A stretch of 64,000 bases of DNA, from assembly GCF_014529945.1 (NCBI RefSeq), contig NZ_JACVFB010000003.1, positions 1,302,001 through 1,366,000 of the forward strand, written 5' to 3'. This DNA comes from Chitinophaga varians. GTDB taxonomy: Bacteria; Bacteroidota; Bacteroidia; Chitinophagales; Chitinophagaceae. The number at the start of each line of letters is the position of its first letter. The stretch's first letter is position 1. Made by a program: the position numbers and the translations under genes. The notes under the pieces were generated by a model. It was not told the DNA's origin, did no database searches, and was given only the letters and a program-made list of their open reading frames with translations. Below, piece by piece: positions 27,378 to 35,681 of this stretch.

Positions 27378-28223
27378 CTATTGATTCTCAAGCTCGAACC
27401 TGATGGGTAAATTATAAAGCACAGCGACCGCTCTTCCGTTTTGTCTGCCAGGCTTCCAGTTGGGCATTTTACGCATCACCCGCAATGCTTCTTCGTCCAG
27501 TCCGGCGCCTTTTGCGGGGCCCACCGTCTTCACGTCCAGGATGGCACCATCGCGGCCTACCACAAATTGCACAAAGACGGTGCCTCCTATGCCATTCTCC
27601 TGTGCCATGTGTGGATAGATCAGGTTCTTTCTCAGATATTTGAACAGCGCCTCTTGCCCACCAGGAAATTCAGGCATAATTTCCACAAATGTCCGGATCT
27701 CATCTGGTTCGGGCGCCACCGGAACATCTACCACCCCTGTGGTCGTTCCTTTCACATCCACCAGCCCGTCCGGAATACCATTCGGATCACCGTCCCTGTT
27801 TTCAAAACCAATAGCGTTATTGCCGATATCTTTGATGCGCGGCGGTACTTCATCTGGTCTTACCTCTTTGTCCGGCGCTACGACCAGGCTGGCGAAATCC
27901 ACAGTAGGCGCGGATGGCGGCGGAGTAGCCTGTGCCGGCGGCGGTGGCGGAGGTAAAGGCTGTTCCAATACCGGATCTTCAATTGGGTTGATCATCACAG
28001 GACCTTTGAGCGCCAATGGCTTATTAATGTGATCCCGCGCCATTAATGTATTATTCAGCACATATCCACCCATCACTACCAATACAATAGAAGCGGTGCC
28101 CATAACGGCATTGCGTACACGCCGATCATAACGGTTGCGTAATGCATAAGCCCCATAGTCTTTGTTTCTTCCTTCGAAAAGGATGTCGAGGAAATCATTC
28201 CCCGGGATTTTAGCTGAGTCCAT
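27378..28223 (-). CDS. TonB family energy transducer
   Basis: A 281-residue inner-membrane protein. The Bacteroidota TonB N-terminus has the GRNKDYGAYALRNRYDRR motif before a single membrane helix at about residues 38-58. A proline-rich periplasmic spacer (LPPPPPPAQATPPPSAP) and the C-terminal TonB domain (YPHMAQENGIGGTVFVQFVV...PNWKPGRQNGRAVAVLYNLP) follow. It passes proton-motive energy to outer-membrane receptors such as the SusC protein encoded 10 kb away; no ExbB/ExbD genes are adjacent. It stands alone between gene-poor flanks. Confidence 0.88.
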   Translation of the reverse strand: MDSAKIPGNDFLDILFEGRNKDYGAYALRNRYDRRVRNAVMGTASIVLVVMGGYVLNNTLMARDHINKPLALKGPVMINPIEDPVLEQPLPPPPPPAQATPPPSAPTVDFASLVVAPDKEVRPDEVPPRIKDIGNNAIGFENRDGDPNGIPDGLVDVKGTTTGVVDVPVAPEPDEIRTFVEIMPEFPGGQEALFKYLRKNLIYPHMAQENGIGGTVFVQFVVGRDGAILDVKTVGPAKGAGLDEEALRVMRKMPNWKPGRQNGRAVAVLYNLPIRFELENQ

Positions 28224-28408
28224 GGTAAATGTGTTTATTACTTAGATGGCGCAGCAAAATATTTTCCATAACAAAATGGAAAATATTTTTTCCCTGGCGG
28301 GAGATGACCGGGCGGGACTAACGGGACCACAACTACGTAACAGATGGGGCCCGCTATCATAAAAATGCCATCGGCATTTCTTCGTATATGCTATACAGTT
28401 ATATCGTA

Positions 28409-29302
28409 CTAACGTGCCGACAGTTTCACTGACTGTCTGAATTGCCTGGGAGGGATATTCATTTCCTTCCGGAAAAAACGATTAAAATAAGCAGGGTCTT
28501 CAAAGCCCAGATGATAGGATATTTCCTTTACGGTGAGCGTATCGTGGTACAGGTGCCGCTGCGCTTCCAGCAGGATGCGTTGTTTAATGAGGCTGCCTGC
28601 GGAACTGCCGGCAAATTTTCTTGTCAGCATATTTAACTGCTTCATGGAAATGTGCATCTGCGCAGCGTACTGCTGCGGCAGATGCCATTCCCGATAGTGT
28701 TGTTCTATCAGTGATTTAAATTGTCTGAACGGGTCCCGGCCGACATCGAAGCGGAGATGGTCACTATCATACAATGCTTCACGCAGTTGAAATACCCGGA
28801 GCAGGAATATTTTGACATACGACAAGGTTATGAGGCGGCGCATACTGCCGGCGGCCGAGAGGCTGCGCTGCATCTGCCGGATGGTATCATCCAGCGTAAA
28901 AGCGTCAGCAGCATTGCACGACAGGATAGGCCATTGTTCGATATTATCAAAAACATCCTTTAGCTGGAAATTGCTTTCCGGTCTGTTGTCCAGCGCGAAG
29001 AAACGTTCAGGCAGCATCAGGATGTGCCCGCGGGCGTCTGTACCGATGTCCATCTGATGCACCTGGTTTGGCGAAAGGAGAATAATGGCCGGTGCTTTGA
29101 AAGTATACGCGCGGAAGTCAATATATTGTTTCCCATGGCCTTCCCGGAAAAAGATTACCTGATAAAAGGTCCGGCGATGTGGCTGCAACTGCCAGATATT
29201 AGCCTGTTCAAAGCAGGCCACGTTAAAGTCATCGGGCGTATCCCGCAATTGGTTTTCCTGCCCGGAGTACACGGGTATATTCATTTTCCGTTGGTCTTTC
29301 AT
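28409..29302 (-). CDS. AraC family transcriptional regulator
   Basis: A 297-residue regulator. The N-terminal half is a cupin-like sensing domain (HRRTFYQVIFFREGHGKQYI, then ILLSPNQVHQM). The C-terminal ~100 residues are the double helix-turn-helix: YAAQMHISMKQLNMLTRKF and the classic second helix LTVKEISYHLGFEDPAYFNR followed by FFRKEMNIPPRQFR. The start follows the glpF stop by 18 bp, so it is the third gene of a dehydrogenase - glpF - regulator operon and may sense a substrate of that operon. The sugar or alcohol it responds to cannot be read. Confidence 0.88.
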   Translation of the reverse strand: MKDQRKMNIPVYSGQENQLRDTPDDFNVACFEQANIWQLQPHRRTFYQVIFFREGHGKQYIDFRAYTFKAPAIILLSPNQVHQMDIGTDARGHILMLPERFFALDNRPESNFQLKDVFDNIEQWPILSCNAADAFTLDDTIRQMQRSLSAAGSMRRLITLSYVKIFLLRVFQLREALYDSDHLRFDVGRDPFRQFKSLIEQHYREWHLPQQYAAQMHISMKQLNMLTRKFAGSSAGSLIKQRILLEAQRHLYHDTLTVKEISYHLGFEDPAYFNRFFRKEMNIPPRQFRQSVKLSAR

Positions 29303-29320
29303 CAGCTTTCATTTTATAGA

Positions 29321-30046
29321 TTACCGGATCAGTTGTTGTGTGTATACCGCCAGCAGCGCGCCCAGCACAGGTCCTGCCACCGGTATCCAGGCATATGCCC
29401 AGTCGTTGCCCGCCTTATGCGGAATAGGCAGTAGCGCATAAACGATCCGGGGACCGAGGTCACGGGCCGGATTCATGGCGCAGCCGGTAGGGCCGCCAAG
29501 GCATATCGCAATCGCCAGTACAATAAAGGCGACCGGCATGGCGCTGATGGCACCCAGGCCTACTTCCGGCTTAGCCAGACTCATCACGGAGAAGATCAGT
29601 ACAAACGTAGTAATAACTTCCGTGATCAGATTGCTGTAGGGCCGGCGGATAGCGGGGTCTGTACAGAAACAGGACCGGTTGGCCAGGCCGTCTTCCGTTT
29701 CGTTGAAATGCGGTTGATAGGCCGCGTATACCAGCAATGCCCCCGTCATACATCCGGTAAACTGCCCGGCCAGATAGAGCGGCGCCTCAGTCAGCGCAAC
29801 TGTGCCATTGAGCACAAACGCCAGCGTGGCAGCCGGATTAAGATGCGCCCCGCTCACGGGGGCCGAGATGAACACCGCCACAAAAGCCGCCATGGCCCAT
29901 CCCATGGCCACCACGATCCAGCCGCCGTTTTTGCCCTTGCTGCCTTTCAGTAACACGTTGGCCACCGCACCGTTGCCCAGCAATATCAGCAAACTGCTGC
30001 CGGTGAATTCTCCCATGAAAATTTGAAATGGAAGCATACGAACCAT
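29321..30046 (-). CDS. glpF: Aquaglyceroporin / glycerol facilitator (MIP family)
   Basis: About 241 residues with six membrane helices and both half-helix signatures, SGAHLNPAATLAF and CAMNPARDLGPRIVYAL. The Asp after the second NPAR is the mark of glycerol-conducting members rather than water-only aquaporins. It lets glycerol or small polyols diffuse through the inner membrane. The ATG at 30046 lies one base after the dehydrogenase stop; the ATG at 30037 (MLPFQIFMGEF) is an equally good start. The usual glpK/glpD partners are absent; instead it is cotranscribed with a short-chain dehydrogenase and an AraC regulator. Confidence 0.88.
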   Translation of the reverse strand: MVRMLPFQIFMGEFTGSSLLILLGNGAVANVLLKGSKGKNGGWIVVAMGWAMAAFVAVFISAPVSGAHLNPAATLAFVLNGTVALTEAPLYLAGQFTGCMTGALLVYAAYQPHFNETEDGLANRSCFCTDPAIRRPYSNLITEVITTFVLIFSVMSLAKPEVGLGAISAMPVAFIVLAIAICLGGPTGCAMNPARDLGPRIVYALLPIPHKAGNDWAYAWIPVAGPVLGALLAVYTQQLIR

Positions 30047-30047
30047 T

Positions 30048-30650
30048 TTAATATACCCTGATGATCTGTCCGTTGATGATCCCTTCCACGCTTTTCACGT
30101 AAGCATTTACCACGCGCGCGATCGCTACCGGCGTATGCCCGATCATATTGGGACCGTTGCGTTCCATCGTGTTGTCGGTAACGCCCGGACTGACAGCGTT
30201 GATACGTACGCCGACAACCAGCAGCTCCTGTGCCGCCGCCGTGACGAAGCCGTGGATACCCGCGTTGGCCACCGCATAATTAACGGAACCGGCCACCGGA
30301 TCATCTGCCAGCACACCTGAAGTGAGTGTAAAAGAACCTCCCGGCCGGATATATTTTAATCCCAGACGGACAAGGTTGAGCTGCCCCAGCAGTTTATTTT
30401 CTATACCGAAACGCAACTGCGCTTCTGTAAGGCCCTGAAGCGGGCCCCAGTAGGCATCGCCGGCTGCGCTGACCAACGCATCGAACGGGCCTGTAGCCTC
30501 CAGGAATTTCTCAATAGAAGATACACTTGAAATATCCAGTTGATGCGGGCTGTTACGGAGACTGGCGCCGATAATTTCATGTCGCTGCCCCAGCAAGGCA
30601 GACACTTCTTTTCCGATAGCGCCGGAAGCACCGGTGATAATAATTTTCAT
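30048..30650 (-). CDS. Short-chain dehydrogenase-like protein with altered YxxxK
   Basis: A 200-residue Rossmann protein, short for the family. The NAD(P)-binding motif is IIITGASGAIGKEVSALL. The expected catalytic Ser region is FTLTSGVLADD. The Tyr-x3-Lys pair is replaced by NYAVANAGIHGFV, with Asn where Lys is usual. ALVSAAGDAYWGPL is the NNAG-like segment. Such YxxxN members exist, so it may still act as an oxidoreductase, or it may bind nucleotide without turnover. It is the first gene of the operon with glpF and an AraC regulator; a polyol or aldehyde substrate would fit but is inference. Confidence 0.8.
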   Translation of the reverse strand: MKIIITGASGAIGKEVSALLGQRHEIIGASLRNSPHQLDISSVSSIEKFLEATGPFDALVSAAGDAYWGPLQGLTEAQLRFGIENKLLGQLNLVRLGLKYIRPGGSFTLTSGVLADDPVAGSVNYAVANAGIHGFVTAAAQELLVVGVRINAVSPGVTDNTMERNGPNMIGHTPVAIARVVNAYVKSVEGIINGQIIRVY

Positions 30651-31033
30651 GGCAATAAGATTTTGTGATCGTTCAAAATTACAGCCATACCGCCCCTGGA
30701 AAAATGGATCTTCGGCCGGAAAAATTGCACATTTGGGCCATCCCCGTGATGCTAAAAAAAAGAAGCCCCGGTGCGCGACCGGGACTTGCTGGCACTGGGA
30801 GCCTTACCTGAAAACAGATGGTTCCTTGATGATAAATTAGGCTTTCCGAAAAAAGTATAAGCGTTCACGTTAGTACGCCTTGTTTCATTAGTTTTTTCCT
30901 GATGATCAACAGGCGTTCTCATAGGACAAATAAAGTCGGGTAATCGTCTCCGGCTGGTGAGGCTATCATCCCACAACACCCACCAGTATTGTTCAGGACA
31001 ATGCCTCTGTACCGGAGTATATAGCTTCCGTTG
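30651..31033. other. Intergenic region with terminator and a doubtful small frame
   Basis: It holds the minus-strand terminator at 30754-30787. A 56-codon minus-strand frame (30752-30922, MRTPVDHQEKTNETRRTNVN...) ends inside that terminator. Its codons are unremarkable and I recognise no homologue, so I do not call it a gene; a leader peptide or small secreted peptide cannot be excluded. The promoter of the dehydrogenase - glpF operon should lie near 30660-30720. Confidence 0.4.
30754..30787 (-). terminator. Rho-independent terminator, minus strand
   Basis: On the minus strand AAGTCCCGGT pairs with ACCGGGGCTT around CGCGC (one G-T wobble) and is followed by a run of T (30754-30761 read as A on the plus strand). 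It likely ends the transcript of the PstS-like gene. Confidence 0.8.
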
Positions 31034-31903
31034 TTATCTGCTGGCGGTTGCCGGGTGGGTAGCCAGGAAACCGAAGTGGTGCAGCTGTCCCTGCCCTGTC
31101 GTCCGGATGTATTGCACCCAGGCCGCTATCACGGGTTTGTCTTTATTCAGCGACCGGTCGTAGCTCAATACCACTTCTTCGATGGGTATTCCTGCCGGAG
31201 GGGCTGTCTCCAGCCGGTTGATCAATACATCGAGATCTGTGTAGAAGTCTTCCGTATTTTCGAGTTGCCCGTTTCCGTCGAGGTCGAGCGGTATCACGGC
31301 GATATCGTGTACCGGCTTGCGGTTGCGCAGGTCATAGATGAAGCCGGGGTTATTAAAGGATATCGCAGCAGGATCTTCCTGTACCGCTTGCAGTAATTGC
31401 TGGTCATCTCCCGGCACCTGTTTCCCTTTAATATCTTCAAAAGTGGCACCATAGAAGGCGGCGAATGTCACCGGCGCGCAGGATTTCTCCCGGCGGTTGT
31501 ACACCACGGCATTTTCCGGAGCGGCCTCCTCTCCTTCTTTTTTAAAGTATAATGCCCGCAGCGCTTCTACCGTCAATGGTTTAGCAGCGTATCCGCTATG
31601 GGAATTGGTAACCGGCAGTAATGCATACCGGGCTACCGGTGTATATTGATATTGTTCATTTTTATGATTGATCCGTTGTGCCGTAAAATGGATGGCTGCC
31701 TGTGCCGCCGCGGGATCTCTGGGCGATACCAGCCGAAATACCGTACCGGGGTGTGTTTGCCGGAACTGATCTATCCATTCCTGTACAAGGGGGAAGGTAA
31801 AGCGTGTACCCGTTACCGTTATAGTATCTGAAGTCTGCTGTGCGCTGGCCGGTAAAGCAACCGCCCATGCAGCTGCCAGCAGGATGTATCCGAACGTTTT
31901 CAT
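31034..31903 (-). CDS. PstS-like periplasmic substrate-binding protein
   Basis: A 289-residue exported protein; the ATG at 31903 starts a clean signal peptide (MKTFGYILLAAAWAVALPAS). The body resembles phosphate-type ABC binding proteins: DTITVTGTRFTFPLVQEWID, ARYALLPVTNSHSGYAAKPL, a KPLTVEALRALYF segment, and NNPGFIYDLRNRKPV. No ABC permease or ATPase gene is near, so it may be an orphan binder or sensor. A 25-bp inverted repeat over a promoter box at 32271-32299 may control it; a matching element lies upstream of susC, hinting at a shared regulon. The ligand is unknown. Confidence 0.72.
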   Translation of the reverse strand: MKTFGYILLAAAWAVALPASAQQTSDTITVTGTRFTFPLVQEWIDQFRQTHPGTVFRLVSPRDPAAAQAAIHFTAQRINHKNEQYQYTPVARYALLPVTNSHSGYAAKPLTVEALRALYFKKEGEEAAPENAVVYNRREKSCAPVTFAAFYGATFEDIKGKQVPGDDQQLLQAVQEDPAAISFNNPGFIYDLRNRKPVHDIAVIPLDLDGNGQLENTEDFYTDLDVLINRLETAPPAGIPIEEVVLSYDRSLNKDKPVIAAWVQYIRTTGQGQLHHFGFLATHPATASR

Positions 31904-32340
31904 AGCAAGTGATTTTGGATGGGTAATATGCCAGGAGGCGCGGGTAGGTATGATACTGAAAAATTTACCACCAATAAATTTGCAGCATACCATCCCCGCA
32001 AGCCTGACCAGGCATTCTATTTACAGCTTACAGAACGCAAGATGATCGGTCAACAGCCACAACAACCTTGCAGCACTATCATGTGATGGAAACAGGTGTG
32101 ATGAACCTTTGATATATACAACGCTTGGGAACGTAATCCACCGTATTGAGTATGCCGTTTCATAGTGTATTGTTTTACACAATTGTCAATTAATGGCGGC
32201 TGCTCTTTGCTGGTGGTTCAAAGGATGCCGGGAGTATTGCCTTGTTCTCCCTATGTATGATCGTAAACTATTAGTCTACTGAATTGGTAGACAAATATAC
32301 ATCGAGTTTTAATAATTCCAAATAAATTTTTGATGTTTTT
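31904..32340. other. Intergenic region upstream of the PstS-like gene
   Basis: No gene. It carries a putative operator (32271-32295) over a minus-strand -7 box (32292-32299) and otherwise AT-rich DNA. A promoter at 32299 would give a leader of about 380 nt for the PstS-like gene; a closer promoter was not found. Confidence 0.4.
32271..32295. promoter_or_regulatory. Inverted-repeat operator TTAGTCTA-N9-TAGACAAA
   Basis: GTCTAC (32274-32279) and GTAGAC (32287-32292) are perfect inverted half-sites. The site overlaps a minus-strand promoter box, TATATTTG, at 32292-32299. An element with the same first 8 bases and the same 9-base gap lies upstream of susC at 41867-41891. Confidence 0.55.
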
Positions 32341-32341
32341 T

Positions 32342-32497
32342 TTCACGCAAAGGCGCAAAGCAGCAAAGGTGCAAAGATGATGTAAGCGGGCAAAGAGAGC
32401 GAAGGAGCGGAGATCAGATGTGACCTCCGCTCTTTTGCTTTCCTTGTTTTCTTATTTATTTCCTTTGCGCCTTTGCTGCTTTGCGTCTTCGCGTGAA
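32342..32497. repeat. Nested inverted repeat, CACGCAAAGGCGC family, copy 3
   Basis: Outer arms 32342-32376 and 32463-32497 match at about 32 of 35 positions. An inner stem near 32396-32434 contains GAGATCA-GA-TGTGA, as in copy 1. It ends just upstream of the YitT gene promoter box. Confidence 0.82.
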
Positions 32498-32518
32498 TTT
32501 TTGCGTGAAATAATACTC

Positions 32519-32526
32519 TATTTTTG
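32519..32526 (+). promoter_or_regulatory. Bacteroidota -7 promoter box close to the YitT start
   Basis: TATTTTTG (TAnnTTTG) ends 4 bases before the ATG at 32531, so the message would be leaderless or have only a few leader bases. Confidence 0.5.
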
Positions 32527-32530
32527 CCCC

Positions 32531-33361
32531 ATGAAATCACATGTGAAGAATATCCTGTTGCTGATTGTCGGCGCACTGATATTTGCGGTAGGTATCAACT
32601 ACCTGGCCATCCCCAATAAACTTTCTGAAGGCGGGGTTATCGGCATTACCATCGTTACCTATTATTACTTCGGCTGGTCGCCCGGTATCACTAACCTGAT
32701 CATCAACGTGTTCCTGATCATTGCAGGTTACCGGTTGCTGGACCGGCGGGTGATGTTATATACGATTCTGGGCATCATTTTCTGTTCCCTGTTCCTGTAC
32801 CTGACAGAAAACACCCTGACACCTGTGACCTCCAACACTTTGCTGGCAGCTATTTTCGCGGGCCTGCTGGTAGGCATTGGCATCGGGCTTGTATTCCTCT
32901 CCGGCGGCACCACCGGCGGATCGGCCATTGTAGCGCGCATGTGCCAGAAATACCTCGGCTGGTCGCTCGGCAATGCCATGCTCATATTTGATATCCTGGT
33001 GATTGCGGCATCGTCGTTTATCATCGGACTGGAAAAAACGATGTATACTTTTATCGCCGTATACATTGGGGCCCGTGCAGTGGACTATATCGTAGACGGT
33101 CTTAATACCAAAAGAGCGATCACCATTATCTCCCAGCATACTCCCCAGATTGCCCGGAAGATCACCAGCGAGATGCTGCGTGGCGCGACCGTACTGCACG
33201 GTCATGGTGCCTATACCGGCGATCCGAAAGAAGTGTTGTATGTTATTATCGGCAAACAGGAGCTGATGCGCCTCAAAGAAGTGGTGCAGGAAGCTGATCC
33301 TGAGGCGTTTGTAGTGATTCATGAAGTACACGAAGTATTAGGTAAAGGTTTCTCCAAATAA
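32531..33361 (+). CDS. YitT family membrane protein
   Basis: A 276-residue protein with five or so membrane helices in the first 200 residues (NILLLIVGALIFAVGINYLA, GVIGITIVTYYYF, FAGLLVGIGIGLVFLSGGTT) and a C-terminal cytoplasmic DUF2179 domain (KRAITIISQHTPQIARKITS, LRGATVLHGHGAYTG). YitT proteins are widespread inner-membrane proteins whose transported or sensed compound is not established. The start at 32531 is taken because the longer frame begins inside the repeat element and would add a nonsense N-terminus. A promoter box lies immediately before it. Confidence 0.88.
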   Translation: MKSHVKNILLLIVGALIFAVGINYLAIPNKLSEGGVIGITIVTYYYFGWSPGITNLIINVFLIIAGYRLLDRRVMLYTILGIIFCSLFLYLTENTLTPVTSNTLLAAIFAGLLVGIGIGLVFLSGGTTGGSAIVARMCQKYLGWSLGNAMLIFDILVIAASSFIIGLEKTMYTFIAVYIGARAVDYIVDGLNTKRAITIISQHTPQIARKITSEMLRGATVLHGHGAYTGDPKEVLYVIIGKQELMRLKEVVQEADPEAFVVIHEVHEVLGKGFSK

Positions 33362-33412
33362 ACATTTCCAGTCGTTCATTTTTTCCGGGGTATTTGGATT
33401 TTGAAAAATAGA

Positions 33413-33429
33413 TGTCTATATTGTAGACA
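33413..33429. promoter_or_regulatory. Inverted repeat TGTCTA-N5-TAGACA
   Basis: Perfect 6-bp half-sites around TATTG, 47 bp before the start of the acyltransferase-like gene. Half-sites resemble those at 32274-32292 but with a shorter gap, so it may belong to another regulator. Confidence 0.4.
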
Positions 33430-33476
33430 CTCAAACGCATTCCTTACCATCTTATCAACCAAATAACCCGGGGAAA

Positions 33477-34598
33477 ATGACACAAAGCTCCCAACGCTTT
33501 TTACCGCTGGACGTATTCCGCGGCATGACTGTTTGTTTCATGATCATTGTAAATACCGGCGGCACAGGAGGCACTTACTGGCCGCTGGACCATGCCCCCT
33601 GGCATGGATGGACACCCACCGACCTGGTATTTCCCTCCTTTCTTTTTGCCGTCGGTAACGCCATGAGCTTCAGCATGAGAAAATACGAACAGCTGGGTAA
33701 CGCCGCTGTTCTAGGCAAAATCTTCAAACGCACCTTCCTTATTTTTCTGCTGGGATACCTGATGTATTGGTTCCCCTTTGTACAGCATACCGATGCGGGG
33801 CTGGTGTTTAAACCGTTCAGCCACACCCGTGTGCTCGGCGTATTGCAACGTATCGCACTCTGTTATTGCATGGCCTCGTTGCTGATACATTATCTCCCGA
33901 AAAAAGGCGTGTGGACGGTCAGCGCCCTGTTCCTCTTCGGCTACTGGGCCATCCTGTGGTTTTGCGGCACGCCAGGCGACCAGTACGGCATCCATGGCAA
34001 CGCCGGCCTGACACTCGACAAGCTGGTGCTGGGCGACAATCACCTTTATCATGGAGAAGGCTTCGCCTTTGACCCCGAAGGGATACTCAGCACTTTCCCT
34101 GCGGTGGTCAACGTAGTGGCCGGCTATTACACCGGTCTCTTTGTACAGCAACAAGGACGTACACAGCAGGGATTGCTGCGCATGGCCACTGCCGGCATAG
34201 CCCTCATCCTGCTGGCGTATGCCTGGAACACTGTTTTTCCGATCAACAAAAAACTGTGGACCAGCTCCTATGTCCTGCTCACGGTGGGCATCGACCTGAT
34301 ATTGTTATCGCTGTTAATACAATTGATTGATATGGCCGGCTTCACCAAAGGCACCGGCTTCTTTACCGTCTTCGGTAAAAACCCGCTGTTCCTTTATCTG
34401 TTGTCAGAAGTGCTCGCTATCCTGTTTTACTTCTTCCGGGTAGGCGATCAGTCATTATATCAATGGATCAATGACCAGTTCTTCCAGCCCTTATCGCCCG
34501 GCAAATTCGGCTCGCTGCTGTTTTCGCTGACGTTTATGCTGCTCTGCTGGACAGTGGGACTTATCCTCGATAAACGGAAGATCTACGTCCGCGTATAA
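33477..34598 (+). CDS. HGSNAT/NagX-like membrane protein (DUF5009)
   Basis: A 373-residue protein with about ten membrane helices. The N-terminus LPLDVFRGMTVCFMIIVNTG and the following WHGWTPTDLVFPSFLFAVG are the signature of the heparan-alpha-glucosaminide N-acetyltransferase/DUF5009 family. In bacteria these proteins are often found with amino-sugar genes and are thought to move acetyl groups across or within the membrane, or to transport the sugar. Neither is proven. A conserved late SEVLAILFYFF helix is present. The GH20 enzyme of this window lies 16 kb away, so no local pathway can be claimed. It is followed by a dehydrogenase gene beyond a long hairpin. Confidence 0.8.
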   Translation: MTQSSQRFLPLDVFRGMTVCFMIIVNTGGTGGTYWPLDHAPWHGWTPTDLVFPSFLFAVGNAMSFSMRKYEQLGNAAVLGKIFKRTFLIFLLGYLMYWFPFVQHTDAGLVFKPFSHTRVLGVLQRIALCYCMASLLIHYLPKKGVWTVSALFLFGYWAILWFCGTPGDQYGIHGNAGLTLDKLVLGDNHLYHGEGFAFDPEGILSTFPAVVNVVAGYYTGLFVQQQGRTQQGLLRMATAGIALILLAYAWNTVFPINKKLWTSSYVLLTVGIDLILLSLLIQLIDMAGFTKGTGFFTVFGKNPLFLYLLSEVLAILFYFFRVGDQSLYQWINDQFFQPLSPGKFGSLLFSLTFMLLCWTVGLILDKRKIYVRV

Positions 34599-34608
34599 AC
34601 TATCTGGT

Positions 34609-34679
34609 TATTTTTTTATTTAGATATTTGGGCATTGCGTGGATTACGTTAAATGCTCAAATATCTAAATAAAAAAATA
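34609..34679. repeat. Long AT-rich inverted repeat (family C, copy 1)
   Basis: 34609-34630 and 34658-34679 are perfectly complementary over 22 bp. The stem extends inward by GCAT/ATGC after one mismatch, with a 17-nt loop. It lies between the acyltransferase-like gene and the next dehydrogenase, ending 5 bases before the ATG at 34685, so it could mask that start. Confidence 0.8.
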
Positions 34680-34684
34680 GCCCA

Positions 34685-35470
34685 ATGAATCTCTCCTTAC
34701 AAGGCAAAACCGCGCTGGTATGCGGTAGTTCACAAGGCCTCGGCCTTGCCACCGCCATAGAGCTGGCAGCCCTCGGCGCCACCTGCATCCTTACCGCCCG
34801 CAACGAAGAAAAGCTGAAAGCTGCCGTTGCCCAACTGGCCACCGACGCCGGCCAGCCTCACCGTTACATCGTAGCTGATTTTACCGACCTGGACGAAGTG
34901 ACCGATCTGGCAGCAGATCTGGCCCTTGAAGGAGCGGTGCATATTCTGATCAACAATAGCGGCGGACCTGCCGCCGGTCCGCTCCTACAGGCTTCCGCCA
35001 CCGCTTTTTCTGATGCCTTTTCGCAGCACGTGCTCTGTAACCAGGTGCTGGCGCAGGCATTGGTACCGGGCATGATAGCCGCAGGCTACGGCCGTATCAT
35101 CAACATCATCTCTACTTCTGTAAAAGCTCCGTTGAAGAACCTCGGCGTATCCAACACTACCCGCTGGGCCGTGGCCGCCTGGGCCAAAACACTGGCCAAC
35201 GAAGTGGCACAGCACGGTATTACGGTGAATAATGTATTGCCTGGCTCTACCCTCACCGACAGGCTCGACAAATTATTCCATGCCACTGCTGCCGCCAGGA
35301 ACGTGTCACCCGCCACAGTGGCTGAAGAATGGCGGAACGAGATACCCATGAAACGGTTCGGCGAAGCGCATGAAGTAGCTGCCATGGCCGCTTTCCTGGC
35401 CTCCCCTGCCGCTTCCTATGTGACTGGTACCAGCATCGCCGTGGACGGCGGGAAAACGCCGGTATCCTGA
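34685..35470 (+). CDS. SDR family oxidoreductase lacking the usual catalytic Tyr
   Basis: A 261-residue short-chain dehydrogenase. The cofactor motif is LVCGSSQGLGLATAIEL and the structural NNSGGPAAGPL follows. INIISTSVKAPLKNLGVSNT carries the catalytic Ser region. The Tyr-x3-Lys site reads SNTTRWAVAAWAKTLANEV, with Lys kept but no Tyr at the usual place; this is the SNxxRxAVxxxxK subfamily. The C-terminal SPAASYVTGTSIAVDGGK is typical. It is often named 3-oxoacyl-ACP reductase, but the missing Tyr makes the true reaction uncertain. It has a long hairpin immediately before its start and the LutC-like gene about 210 bp downstream. Confidence 0.82.
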   Translation: MNLSLQGKTALVCGSSQGLGLATAIELAALGATCILTARNEEKLKAAVAQLATDAGQPHRYIVADFTDLDEVTDLAADLALEGAVHILINNSGGPAAGPLLQASATAFSDAFSQHVLCNQVLAQALVPGMIAAGYGRIINIISTSVKAPLKNLGVSNTTRWAVAAWAKTLANEVAQHGITVNNVLPGSTLTDRLDKLFHATAAARNVSPATVAEEWRNEIPMKRFGEAHEVAAMAAFLASPAASYVTGTSIAVDGGKTPVS

Positions 35471-35681
35471 ATTTTACGGTCAACCAATACCGTGACTTTG
35501 CTGTTATGCATCAGTACACCTGCAAATCGTCCTGAACCATGGCCCGCGGGGCCGTGCGTTTCACGCCGGATTTTCTGCCGTACAAGCGGGTCCTGAAATC
35601 CGTGGGGGCGTCACCGTGAGTTACCCCATTTCGCCGGACAAACATTCCGGGAATGGTATTTACAATACCGAGCTAAAAACA

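Noticed and set aside
29321..30046. Glycerol catabolic operon
   Set aside because: glpF is present but no glycerol kinase or glycerol-3-phosphate dehydrogenase lies nearby.
30752..30922. 56-codon minus-strand frame with a natural-looking ATG
   Set aside because: It ends inside a terminator and matches nothing I know; mentioned in the intergenic entry but not called.
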